This document shows, piece by piece, positions 55,501-62,191 of a stretch of DNA of 64,000 bases. The first letter of the stretch is position 1. Every line of letters begins with the position of its first letter. The notes beneath the pieces were generated by a model. That model was not told the DNA's origin, did no database searches, and saw nothing but the letters and a program-made list of their open reading frames with translations. The DNA is from Methylosinus sp. LW4. Lineage in GTDB: Bacteria; Pseudomonadota; Alphaproteobacteria; Rhizobiales; Beijerinckiaceae. The translations under genes and the position numbers were made by a program. The stretch is taken from the NCBI RefSeq assembly GCF_000379125.1, contig NZ_KB900627.1, positions 448,703-512,702 on the forward strand, read 5' to 3'.

Positions 55501-57022
55501 CCGCGAGCGGCGCGGCGAGGCAGGAGACCATCGCCGCCGACAGAGCGTCATGCACGCCGCCGGCGAAGAGAATCTGCACCGAGCGCGGATCGTCGATCTT
55601 GGCGTCGGCCAGAATCTCGATCGCGGATTCCCAAAGAACGAAGCTCGCGCGCGGGCCGGTATGGCCGCCGCATTCGCCGCCCTCGAAGATGAATTTTCGC
55701 GCGCCCTCCTTCAGGAACCCCTGCAGCAGGCCGGGCGAAGGGACATGAAGATAGGTCGAGACGCCGAGCGCCTCGAGATCGCGCGCCTGGCTCGGACGGC
55801 CGCCGGCGATGATCGCGAAAGGCGGCTTGGTTTCGGAAATGGCGTCGATCTGCTCCTGGCGCAGCTCCAGCGGCGTGAAGCCCAGCATGCCGACGCCCCA
55901 GGGCTTCTCGCCCATGAGCGCCTTCGTCTGCGTGAGCAGCGCGCGCGCCTGCGGCCCACGCAGCACCGACAGAGCGAGAAAGGGCAGGGCGCCGCCATCC
56001 GCCACTGCGCGCGCGAAAGGCGCGACGTCGCTCACCCGCGTCATCGGCCCTTGCACGATCGGATAGCGCGCTCCGTGAATGGTCGCGAGATCGGAGCCTT
56101 CGGCGAAAAGCGTCTCGACGCCCGGCGGCGCGGCCGTCTCCAACGCCTCGGCGATCGCGGCGACGGCGCGCCCGGTCGAGCCATAGCGGCGCGCGAATCC
56201 GCCCGCGAAGGCAATGTCCTGACCCATTGGCAGAACAGGGTCTTCGCCCTGCGACGATCGGCGCAGCAGCGCCCGCCAATCCTCGCCCTCGGCGACGGCG
56301 CGCTCCAGCGCGCGCAGCTTCTCCCTTCCGTGCCGGCTCGAGAGCCGCAGCATTGACGAGCCGTCGCCGATGACGACCGTCTCGCCGCCGTCGAGCCGGC
56401 TCCAGGAAGCGGCGAGAGCCGGCGCTCCATAAGGCCCTTCCTCGGTGAGCCAGAGCTGCTCGCAGAGCACGACGCCCGCCGCGCCGGCGAGCGCCGCCGC
56501 CGCCGCCGCGCTGCGCGGCCCTATGCCGCCCTCCGCCCAGAAGGGAATGCGCAGCGCGCCCGAAAATTCCTGCAACAGTATGAAAGACGAGGATTTGCCG
56601 ATCCGGCCGCCGGCCTCGGCGCCCTTGACGACGACGCCGTCATAGCCCGCCTCCTGGGCCGCCAGCGCGCTTTCGAGATCATAGACCTCGAGAGCGACGA
56701 AGCAGGCGAAGCGCGCCGCGCTCGCGCGGATCGCCGCGGCCTCTTCGCCGGAAACCCCGGCGACGACGAGACTATCGACATGGCCGTCCACCAGCCGCTC
56801 GAGCTCGGCGACGCTCGCCACGCTCGAAAATTGCGCGTCCCAACGCAATCCCCATTTTCCGACCGCCGCCTTATCGCGAAGGCGCGCGAGCGTCGCACGA
56901 AGCGCGTCGTGATCGGCGTCCGCACCAATGTCGAGAAGCCCGGAGCCCCCGGCCCGGGTGGCTGCAACGATAATTTCAGCGTTTCTACATCGGCTGGGAG
57001 AAACAGCCGCTACTCGCTCCAT
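49580..57022 (-). CDS. PUFA-synthase-like iterative megasynthase with tandem flavin enoyl-reductase-like domains
   Basis: This 2480-residue enzyme likely builds a long acyl chain iteratively. Domains: a first nitronate-monooxygenase-like barrel (1-290; KGAEAGGRIG, AEGGIG), a second PfaD-like barrel (310-620; IVQGPMTRVSD, FEGGECGGHTG, LFAGG), KS 690-1120 (Cys882, EAHGTGT, MIGHTKVTAG), AT 1220-1540 (Ser1360 in GHSYGEY), a Pro/Ala-rich linker, one ACP (DLGVDSIKR, Ser1868) and KR 1960-2470 (TGGAYGIT; Tyr2389 in QSDYSAANE). The ACP and KR motifs are those of PfaA/HglE-type synthases. In PUFA systems the enoyl reductase PfaD is usually separate, and ACPs are in tandem. Dehydration is presumably supplied by the next-but-one gene. 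Confidence 0.93.
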   Translation of the reverse strand: MERVAAVSPSRCRNAEIIVAATRAGGSGLLDIGADADHDALRATLARLRDKAAVGKWGLRWDAQFSSVASVAELERLVDGHVDSLVVAGVSGEEAAAIRASAARFACFVALEVYDLESALAAQEAGYDGVVVKGAEAGGRIGKSSSFILLQEFSGALRIPFWAEGGIGPRSAAAAAALAGAAGVVLCEQLWLTEEGPYGAPALAASWSRLDGGETVVIGDGSSMLRLSSRHGREKLRALERAVAEGEDWRALLRRSSQGEDPVLPMGQDIAFAGGFARRYGSTGRAVAAIAEALETAAPPGVETLFAEGSDLATIHGARYPIVQGPMTRVSDVAPFARAVADGGALPFLALSVLRGPQARALLTQTKALMGEKPWGVGMLGFTPLELRQEQIDAISETKPPFAIIAGGRPSQARDLEALGVSTYLHVPSPGLLQGFLKEGARKFIFEGGECGGHTGPRASFVLWESAIEILADAKIDDPRSVQILFAGGVHDALSAAMVSCLAAPLAARGMKIGVLMGTAYLFTREAVSAGAILEEFQNQALRCEETALLQSGVGLYTRCAATPFCDEFDATRRRLIREGKSDEEKLVALELLNVGRLRIASKGLAHKGEQKGLDESGGYVELDVEAQRREGLYMMGEVARLRRDTLTIAELHDEVSRGSADLLARRRVAAEAANARAARQKGEDIAIVGMACVMPGAKDARAFWRNIVQSVCMFREVSEDRWRPSDFFDTARAPDRVYSKWGAFLDEIAFDPTAYGIPPASLPSIEPVQLLALHVATKALADAGFDRRPFPKDRTATIFASGAMNELGTLYVFRTLLSHYLPKVAGLSEETRAHIVSSLHGKELPQWTPDSFPGFLANVAAGRVSNRLDLRGANFTVDAACSSSLAALDAGIRELQSHDADVALVGGIDGANGCMAFMSFAQTHALSPTGVCRPFSDAADGIVLGEGVAAIVLKRLSDAERDGDHIYAVVKGVGSSSDGRNRSLTAPDNRGQALALQRAYEKAGVSPASVALIEAHGTGTAVGDKCEIKSMTQVFGEDGAARQSCAVGSVKSMIGHTKVTAGLAAIIKASLALKHRVLPPTLGVDKPSSRVDFSQTPFYVNTRARPWLARSPDEPRRCGVSAFGFGGTNFHAVLEEYDGGYRAGDVENFTPRAAELIVVTRADGAEVERAAQSLLERLVHPDLLSLGQLAYSLHLDEQAIRHPAGEPVSRLAIVATSVEDLRSKLEFFLRQGKGKRTIRAPQGIYFHDRGAEAPAGGVCMLFPGQGSQKLDMLSDLVMSRPSSHGLFERADQALAGALPQRLSQYIFPLPSFSEEERERRKVELDDTRAAQPALGVADLTAYDLLAEFGLAPDFVAGHSYGEYVALCVAGAISRDDLLKLSQIRGQISAEAAAADGGTMAAVAADEARVAQVIHSLGLEVAIANLNAPDQTIVAGAGAAIDRAVEAFRAQGLRAKRLPVTAAFHCAAMAPAQARLAAELSKIEFAAPKLPVYGNTTAAPYPSEAREIEALLARHIAEPLRFVEEIERLYEAGARVFIEAGPGMVLSGLVDRILGKREHVTLAVDAPERPGWLQFGHLVAQAITLGLPVDVAQWFRHRGFAELRLQALLDEAAAAADPPASVWRVSGGKAVPWRAPASTAVEKSSAPEPIRIPSEKPPAPVAVNGASGPRKPIESNGVAATPIPYRRREMVSDKEPKAGEPAPAAASPRGSPPTMAQMRSELTQLIELQREQQVTLQRFIALQERLLAGAETASYDEPAPEPARFEAPQRLEPVAPAPQRLLTPSVPVPVLPEAILAAANGAAAAPIAKAPAHANGATAPKAEGASIEMPPTAQFKAELLATMIERTGYSEEMLDLDAHMEADLGVDSIKRIEIFNQLKDRFPFMEGRDEEAIFDELAGLKTLNAVVEWYDGLHARRAEAEGAEPAKKSQAPSSLSPLGTVESNSETVGSKETLRYVLAPLPAPRAARASEMDGYPYERMILIVGEATPIATALDSALKARGYQVWRVLPGDQTAPLATDAMTIDFADPEGVKALATRLAEGRYRVGALFNLAGLDGEGAEDRRRLACARNLFQLLKTFEGDLKDSAGRGGGWLVNVTALDGQFGLRRQQRFSAAAAGSLGVAKSAAQEWRDLRVRCIDVDPRLAEDVIARELMIEAGLRAAPLEIGLTEDGRWTLDLGRASAATAEIESLRLDPEAVVLATGGAYGITADIARAVASAYRPRLVLVGRSPAPAAEPEETRRLSASELKEFLIGRLRGENPKVKPVEIEREWKRMLKDRRILANLEAMTAAGARVEYHSLDITDADAFGRLIDDVYARFGRIDGVLHGAGVLDDRLIRDKTLDSFDRVFATKATPAFTLIEKLRPEALRFLLFFSSIAGRFGNAGQSDYSAANEVLNKLASRLSLEWPKTHVVAINWGPWNGGMVTDELRRLYESKDIRTLEIEQGRQECLDELARGATGNPEIVVAASMQRIAQLALRQ

Positions 57023-57575
57023 GTCTCAGCCCCATCCATTCGCGCACGAAGACGCAACATCCGCCATCGCAAAGCATTATTTCTTCAAACATCGAAGCCG
57101 ATGGTCGCGCTTCCCTGGAAAGCGACGCCGAACCTGTGCGCCGCACCCAAAAACAAGGCAATATGCTCAAAAGCCCGGCTTCGAAAAGCCGGAGAGCAAT
57201 TCTCCCTCCGGCCTCATGATCTACAATCCAATTCGATTCGACCTGCGTCGACGTGATGCAGATCGCGCCGGCACAGTCGCTCATCGACGCCTTCCCCAAA
57301 AGCAAGCTCTGCGCCATCCCTTTACGGGACTGGGCAAATTTGCCGGCGAAGCCGCCCGGAAGGATCGATCCTCGGTCCGTTGGAGACGTCGAAATCGACG
57401 CGCCGAGCCGGACCATGCGCAGATTTAGACGAAGATGCTGTGACTTGGCGCACATCCCGGTTTTCGATAATGATGATGATGCGGAGCGGACCGCGAGTCC
57501 GTCGCCTGATTGCGCGACGCGACGAAGCGTCGTCCTGGTCGATTTCAAGAAATTCATCGAGGAAGGGTGGCCCCC
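57023..57575. promoter_or_regulatory. Divergent intergenic region between the megasynthase and glycosyltransferase
   Basis: These 553 bases have no convincing gene, though they must hold both promoters. A hairpin with perfect 7-base arms CCGGCTT/AAGCCGG and a CGAA tetraloop is at 57175-57192. A 12-base palindrome AGGATCGATCCT is at 57361-57372. An open frame on the minus strand runs through most of it but lacks protein-like composition. Confidence 0.5.
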
Positions 57576-58931
57576 GTGACGTCACGCCCGAAATTCGCGA
57601 TCGTCACCATAGGAAGCGGCTCCTATCTCGGCTCGACCGTCCATGACGCCACGCTGGCCAATGCGCTCCGCCGCCGCGGTTACGAGGTCGTCGTCTATTG
57701 GATGCTCGAAGAGACGCCCGAGCTTCTCGCCGAGGGAGTCGAGCAGAGGATGCTGTGCCACGGCACGCGCTATCAATTCTCGCGCCCTTCGGAATTCATG
57801 GACCGAGTCATCGGCCGCATCGCCTTTCGCCTGCCGCGGAAATTGCGGCGCGCCGTCGCCCAGGGCGTTCCGGGCTTCGTCGAAAATCTCATGCGCAATC
57901 TGGTCCGCTCGCTCTTTTGCTACGAGCGGACCGACGTCGCTCTCGCCGAGCGCCTCGCGCGCTTCATCGAGCAGGACGGCGTCACCCATGTCAAAATGGG
58001 TTTCGGCTCGATCGGCGGGCTGGCGCAGGAAGCGCAAAAGCGCACGCGCAAGCGGTTCGATTATTTGGTGACGTTTCAGGGCGACGAGGAATTCGCGAGC
58101 CTCGCGGAAGCCTGCGGCGTGACGGATGTCTATCGCCGCCGCGTGGACGAGGCGGTGCGAGGCGCCCGCTGGCCGGCGATCGTCCTCAGCCGTCATTACG
58201 CGTCGCGTCTCGTCGATGATCTTCGTCTCGACGGCTCTCGTCTCGAGGTTCTCTATTGCGGGATCGAGCCGCCGCAGCAAGGGACGGCCCCCGATTTCTC
58301 GATTCTGACGGAGACCTTTCCGCGTCTGCGGCGCGATCTTCCGATCCTCGCCTTCGTCGGCCGCCAGGAGAGCGAGAAGGGCATCGACCTGCTTCTCTAT
58401 GCGGCGAAAATTCTTCTCTCCCGCGGGCTGCGCTTTCAGCTGGTCGTCTGCGGCGCCACGGCGAAGGGCCTCGCCTATCGCGCCGCCATTCGGGATATTG
58501 TGACGCATCTCGGCGTCAATCTCCATCATTCCGGCGCCATCTCGATAGCGACGCGCGACGCTCTTTTCGCGCATTGCCGCTGCGCCGTATGCCCCTCCAT
58601 CAATGGCGAGCCCTTCGGGCTCGTGGTCGCCGAGGCCATGAGCCTCGGCGCTCCGGCGGTCGTTCCCGATTATGGCGGAGTCGCCGAGGTGGTGGATGAT
58701 GGCGTCCGCGCCGGCGGATTGATCTTTCGATGCTGGGACAGCGGCGATCTCGCGCGGCAGCTCGAACGCCTGCTGACCGACGACGCGCTGCACGCCGAGC
58801 TCGCCGATAATGCGCCCCGCGTCGCCGCGCGCTTCTCGACCGAGAATATGGTCGACGGCTTTCTCGCGCATATCGGCCTGCAGGAGAAGGCCGAGCCGCA
58901 AATTCTCCATGAGGACGCGACGAGCCTCTAG
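57576..58931 (+). CDS. GT4-family glycosyltransferase
   Basis: A 451-residue GT-B fold enzyme that transfers a sugar from a nucleotide donor. The N-terminal half begins FAIVTIGSGSYLGSTVHDATLANALRRRG; the C-terminal half has FVGRQESEKGIDLLLYA (near residue 260) and the GT4 donor-site motif SINGEPFGLVVAEAMSLGAPAVV (near 345), including the E-x7-E pair. GTG 57576 with GGAAGGG upstream is preferred. No signal or membrane segment is seen, so it acts in the cytoplasm or at the membrane surface. It is divergent from the lipid operon and is likely its glycosylation step. Confidence 0.88.
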   Translation: MTSRPKFAIVTIGSGSYLGSTVHDATLANALRRRGYEVVVYWMLEETPELLAEGVEQRMLCHGTRYQFSRPSEFMDRVIGRIAFRLPRKLRRAVAQGVPGFVENLMRNLVRSLFCYERTDVALAERLARFIEQDGVTHVKMGFGSIGGLAQEAQKRTRKRFDYLVTFQGDEEFASLAEACGVTDVYRRRVDEAVRGARWPAIVLSRHYASRLVDDLRLDGSRLEVLYCGIEPPQQGTAPDFSILTETFPRLRRDLPILAFVGRQESEKGIDLLLYAAKILLSRGLRFQLVVCGATAKGLAYRAAIRDIVTHLGVNLHHSGAISIATRDALFAHCRCAVCPSINGEPFGLVVAEAMSLGAPAVVPDYGGVAEVVDDGVRAGGLIFRCWDSGDLARQLERLLTDDALHAELADNAPRVAARFSTENMVDGFLAHIGLQEKAEPQILHEDATSL

Positions 58932-58964
58932 AAAGGGCGAAAGCAGGCCCATTGAACGCCGCTC

Positions 58965-58990
58965 ATTGTGACGCTATATTGCGTCATAAT
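58965..58990 (+). promoter_or_regulatory. Operator/promoter of the toxin-antitoxin pair
   Basis: TGACGC-TATATT-GCGTCA is a perfect dyad (58969-58986), extended by ATT/AAT after one mismatch. A CATAAT -10-like box sits inside it, about 30 bases before the antitoxin ATG. Autorepression by the Xre-type antitoxin is the expected mechanism. Confidence 0.65.
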
Positions 58991-59016
58991 ATTCGGCTTC
59001 CAGCGGAGGCGGAGCA

Positions 59017-59367
59017 ATGAGTCTGGCTCGATATGCGGATGACGGGATTTTCGCGCCGCGCAAGATCGCGGACATGCTCCGCACCTCCAGCGAGGAGATC
59101 GCCCGCACCGCCGGCCTGGGCAAGGACGCCGTGCAGCGGGCCGGCCGGCTTCGCTCCGACAAGACGCAGCGTCGCCTGCGGGAGATGGTCGAGATCCTCA
59201 ACAAGGTCGAGCCGCGCTTCGGCTCGGCGCTTCTGGCCTATGCCTGGTACCGCTCGGAACCGCTCGCCGGCTTTTCCGGCTTCACCGCCATGCAGCTCGT
59301 CAAGAGCGGCCGGGCCGACGAGGTGCTCGATTATATCGACGCCGTCGACGCGGGCGTCCACGCCTGA
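59017..59367 (+). CDS. Xre/MbcA/ParS-family antitoxin
   Basis: A 116-residue antitoxin that binds the RES toxin and DNA. An N-terminal helix-turn-helix-like region (IADMLRTSSEEIARTAGLGKDAVQR) is followed by the C-terminal toxin-binding domain, LREMVEILNKVEPRFGSALLAYAWYRSEPLAGFSG, typical of this family (MbcA-like). GAGGCGGAG lies before the ATG. Its stop overlaps the toxin's first codon by four bases, so they are coupled. Confidence 0.93.
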   Translation: MSLARYADDGIFAPRKIADMLRTSSEEIARTAGLGKDAVQRAGRLRSDKTQRRLREMVEILNKVEPRFGSALLAYAWYRSEPLAGFSGFTAMQLVKSGRADEVLDYIDAVDAGVHA

Positions 59368-59873
59368 GCGCGGCCATCGCCTATAAGGGCAAGCTCTATC
59401 GAGCGCTCAATCCCGTCTATGCGCGCGAGCCGCTCTCGGGCTACGGGGCGGCGCTGCATGGCGGCCGCTTCAATCCCAAGGGCGTTCCTGCTCTCTATTG
59501 CTGCCTCTCAATCATGACCGCCATTCGGGAGGCCAATCAGGTCGGCAATCTGCAGCCCACCACGCTCGTCTCCTACGACGCCGATCTCGAACGAATATTC
59601 GATACGCGGGATGCGACGGCGCTGGCGAGCGAAGGCATGGACGCCGCCGCGCTCGCGGCCTCGACCTGGCGCGACGAGATGCGCGCGAGCGGCGAAGCGA
59701 GAACGCAGAGCTTCGCCCGGCGCCTGATCGGCGCGGGCTATTGCGGGCTGCTGGTTCGCAGCTTCGCCCCGGGAACGCGCGAGGACGATCTCAACCTCGT
59801 GCTCTGGTCATGGGGAAACGCCCCTCCGTCCTGTCTGACGCCGATCGACGACGAAGGTCGCCTGTCGAGGTGA
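59364..59873 (+). CDS. RES-domain toxin (NAD+ phosphorylase/hydrolase type)
   Basis: RES toxins deplete NAD+ in the cell. Translating from CTG 59364 gives 169 residues with the full RES start: KLYRALNPVYAREPLSGYGAAL, GGRFNPKGVPALYCCLS. Arg35, Tyr45 and Glu56 have the spacing of the conserved Arg-x9-Tyr-x10-Glu group, and Ser133 follows in VRSFAPG. The first ATG in frame (59514) would remove this site, and no ATG, GTG or TTG lies closer upstream, so a CTG start, overlapping the antitoxin stop as CTGA, is the best reading. Confidence 0.85.
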   Translation: MSAAIAYKGKLYRALNPVYAREPLSGYGAALHGGRFNPKGVPALYCCLSIMTAIREANQVGNLQPTTLVSYDADLERIFDTRDATALASEGMDAAALAASTWRDEMRASGEARTQSFARRLIGAGYCGLLVRSFAPGTREDDLNLVLWSWGNAPPSCLTPIDDEGRLSR

Positions 59874-59890
59874 CGCGAAAGAAGCGGACG

Positions 59891-62026
59891 CTATCTCGCA
59901 TGCTCATCGAGAAACTTGCGGCAGGCGTCGAAGTCCTGCCGATAGCCATCGGGCAATTTCACTTTCTTGGCTCGCGAGAGATTTTGCGCGTAAGCGACCA
60001 TTTTCTCGGTCGGCGCTTTGGCGCGCCCAGCGCTCTGCTCGACGGCCTCCTGCGATGCGGATGACGTCGCCTTGGACGCGCGCCGCCGCGGGCTCGCGCT
60101 CGCGCTCTTTGGCGCCGCCGCGGGGCGAGCGTCGGTAGGCCCGCTGCGGCGACGACGTCCAGATCGACGCGCCGGCGGCGCCGCCGTCAGCTCGACCTTT
60201 CCATCCGATTTTCCGACCAGCGCCTCGATCAGCTCCTGCGCGGCGGCGGCGACGCCATCGATGACCGCATGATAATCCGCCTTTCCGACGAGAATCTCGT
60301 CGAGACGCATCTCCCACAGAGCCGTCGTCGCGGGATCGACGAGCGCGGGCGCGGCGCCCCGCAGCAGCTCGAACAATTGCAGCCCGGCCGGCGTCGGCAG
60401 CACCAGCTTGCCATCGGCCGTCAACAAATTCTGCCGCTTCAATCCCTTGATGATCTCCGCCCGCGTCGCCGGCGTGCCGATCCCCTTGGCTTCCTTCAGC
60501 CGGTCGCGAAGCCCGGCATCATCGACGAAGCGCCATGCATTCTGCATCGCATCGACGAGCGTGCCTTCATTATATCGAGGCGGCGGCTGCGTTCTCTTCG
60601 CCTCGACGCGCGGCTCGGAAAGAGTGGCGCTCTCGCCATCGCGAAGCGGGGGCAGCGTCTGCTCGGCCTCTGTCTCGGCGTCCGGCTCGTTCGCCTGATA
60701 GACCGCCTTCCAGCCGAGCCGCAGCGGTATCCGCCCGACGGCGCGAAACTCGGCCGCGCTTCGGCCTGCGATCGGAACGTTCATTGTGACGATGGTCTGC
60801 CGATATTCGTAATCGGGCATCACGGCGGCGAGATAGGAACGGCAGATGAGCGCGAACAGCCGCTTCTCATCCTCGTCGAGACGCGCCAAGCGGGCCTCGA
60901 GATCGTCGAGAACATTGACATTGGGCACGACCGCATGATGCGAGACGCCTTCCAGCGCCTCGTCGCAGAAATGGCCAGACTTGCCGCGTCGGATCACCGG
61001 TGCGGCGATCTCCAGCCGCGCAAAGCCGCGCAGGCGCGTCAGCGCGGCGACGATCGCTGGCGCGTCGCCCATCTGATTTTCGCTCAGATAGCGCGCTTCC
61101 GCCCGCGGATAGGTGATGAGCTTCTTGCCATCGCCATCATAGAGCGCCTGCGCCACGGACAGCGTCTTGTCGGCCGTCCATCCCCAGCGCTGGCCGCAGG
61201 TCTTCTGCAAGGAGGGGAGATCGAAGAGACGCGGCGGCGCCTGCCGTTTTTCATCGACGGCGACGCCGAGAGGCCCCTGATGGCCATTGGCAGCTCTGGC
61301 GATCGTCTCGGCCTCGGCGCGCGTCTTGATCCGCGCCTTGGCCGCCGGAGCATGGCGCATCGAAAAGCTGCCGCCTGCGACGGTCGCTGTCGCGACGACC
61401 TCGAAATAATCCTCCGGCCGAAAATTGCGGATCTCCAATTCGCGAAGGCAGACGATCGCCAAGGTCGGCGTCTTGACCCGGCCGATTCCGATCACGCCGC
61501 GAACGCCGGGCGAGAGCAATGTCTTCGTCGCCGTCCGCGTCAGCGACAGGTTGAAGATTTGATCGGCCTGCTGGCGCGCCACCGCCGCCTCATAGAGCGG
61601 GCGCATGTCGGCGTTGGGCTTCAGCCGGGCGAAAGCCTGCTGCAGCGTCTTCGGGTCCTGGGCGGTGAACAGAGCCCGCCGCACGCGCCCGCGATAGCCG
61701 AGATGATCCAGGATTTCCTGGCCGATCAGCTGCCCCTCGCGATCACAGTCGGTCGCGAGAATCACATCGTCGCAGGCGGAGAGCGCCGTCGCTATGGCCC
61801 GGAGCTTCGCGGATTTGTTGCCTTGCGTGGCTTCGCGAGTCGGATAGAGCCCGTCCGGCTTGAGGACGACGCAGGACCAGCGCTTCCAGACGGGGTTGAT
61901 CTCCTCGGGCTCGGCCAAGCGAAGCAGATGGCCTTCCGCCGGCAGAATCTGCCCGAAGCGCGCGCCGAGCGCCGCGCGAAGATCTTTCGCCTGACTGGCC
62001 TTTTCCGTGATGATCAGTGTCGCCAT
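59891..62026 (-). CDS. topB: DNA topoisomerase III (TopB/TraE type)
   Basis: A 711-residue type IA topoisomerase. It starts MATLIITEKASQAKDL at the TOPRIM domain with ATDCDREGQLIG near residue 110; active Tyr306 lies in ITYPRAEARYL, where ITYPRTDSRYL is usual, and GIGTPATRAEII is near 530. It has no C-terminal zinc ribbons; a basic Ser/Arg/Ala linker leads to a short terminal helix domain (MVAYAQNLSRAKKVKLPDGY). This type is common on integrative and conjugative elements but no other conjugation gene is present. ATG 62026 is chosen. It converges on the RES gene, 17 bases apart. Confidence 0.93.
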   Translation of the reverse strand: MATLIITEKASQAKDLRAALGARFGQILPAEGHLLRLAEPEEINPVWKRWSCVVLKPDGLYPTREATQGNKSAKLRAIATALSACDDVILATDCDREGQLIGQEILDHLGYRGRVRRALFTAQDPKTLQQAFARLKPNADMRPLYEAAVARQQADQIFNLSLTRTATKTLLSPGVRGVIGIGRVKTPTLAIVCLRELEIRNFRPEDYFEVVATATVAGGSFSMRHAPAAKARIKTRAEAETIARAANGHQGPLGVAVDEKRQAPPRLFDLPSLQKTCGQRWGWTADKTLSVAQALYDGDGKKLITYPRAEARYLSENQMGDAPAIVAALTRLRGFARLEIAAPVIRRGKSGHFCDEALEGVSHHAVVPNVNVLDDLEARLARLDEDEKRLFALICRSYLAAVMPDYEYRQTIVTMNVPIAGRSAAEFRAVGRIPLRLGWKAVYQANEPDAETEAEQTLPPLRDGESATLSEPRVEAKRTQPPPRYNEGTLVDAMQNAWRFVDDAGLRDRLKEAKGIGTPATRAEIIKGLKRQNLLTADGKLVLPTPAGLQLFELLRGAAPALVDPATTALWEMRLDEILVGKADYHAVIDGVAAAAQELIEALVGKSDGKVELTAAPPARRSGRRRRSGPTDARPAAAPKSASASPRRRASKATSSASQEAVEQSAGRAKAPTEKMVAYAQNLSRAKKVKLPDGYRQDFDACRKFLDEHAR

Positions 62027-62131
62027 GCGCCAATGCCGAATCGAAGAGGGTTTCAGCGTAACGCATTTGTGAGAACGAACAAAGAACAAAACGCCGCCCG
62101 CGCCCGTGAGCGAGAACATCCGCAAAATCCG

Positions 62132-62161
62132 TTGTCGCGACCGCGTCAGCGATATATATCG
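62132..62161 (+). promoter_or_regulatory. Possible promoter of the luciferase-like gene
   Basis: TTGTCG (62132) and TATATC (62155) are 17 bases apart, the latter inside a 12-base palindrome CGATATATATCG (62150-62161), 31 bases before the TTG start. The rest of the 165-base gap is unremarkable. Confidence 0.35.
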
Positions 62162-62191
62162 AACTGACATAGCGTTAGCGGGGGCGCGTCA

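Noticed and set aside
52778..56356. Long rightward open frame of 1192 codons opposite the megasynthase
   Set aside because: It is the reverse shadow of a GC-rich gene; composition is Arg/Ala-rich with no domain, and the opposite strand has complete KS/AT motifs.
57361..57372. Palindrome AGGATCGATCCT as an operator
   Set aside because: A single 12-base palindrome without a promoter next to it and no second copy; listed only within the gap description.
56985..57557. Leftward 190-codon frame in the divergent gap before the megasynthase
   Set aside because: No protein-like motif and unlike the neighbours in composition; the region is better read as promoter DNA.
59514..59873. RES toxin starting at ATG 59514
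   Set aside because: This start removes the conserved Arg and Tyr of the RES site, which are encoded in frame just upstream.
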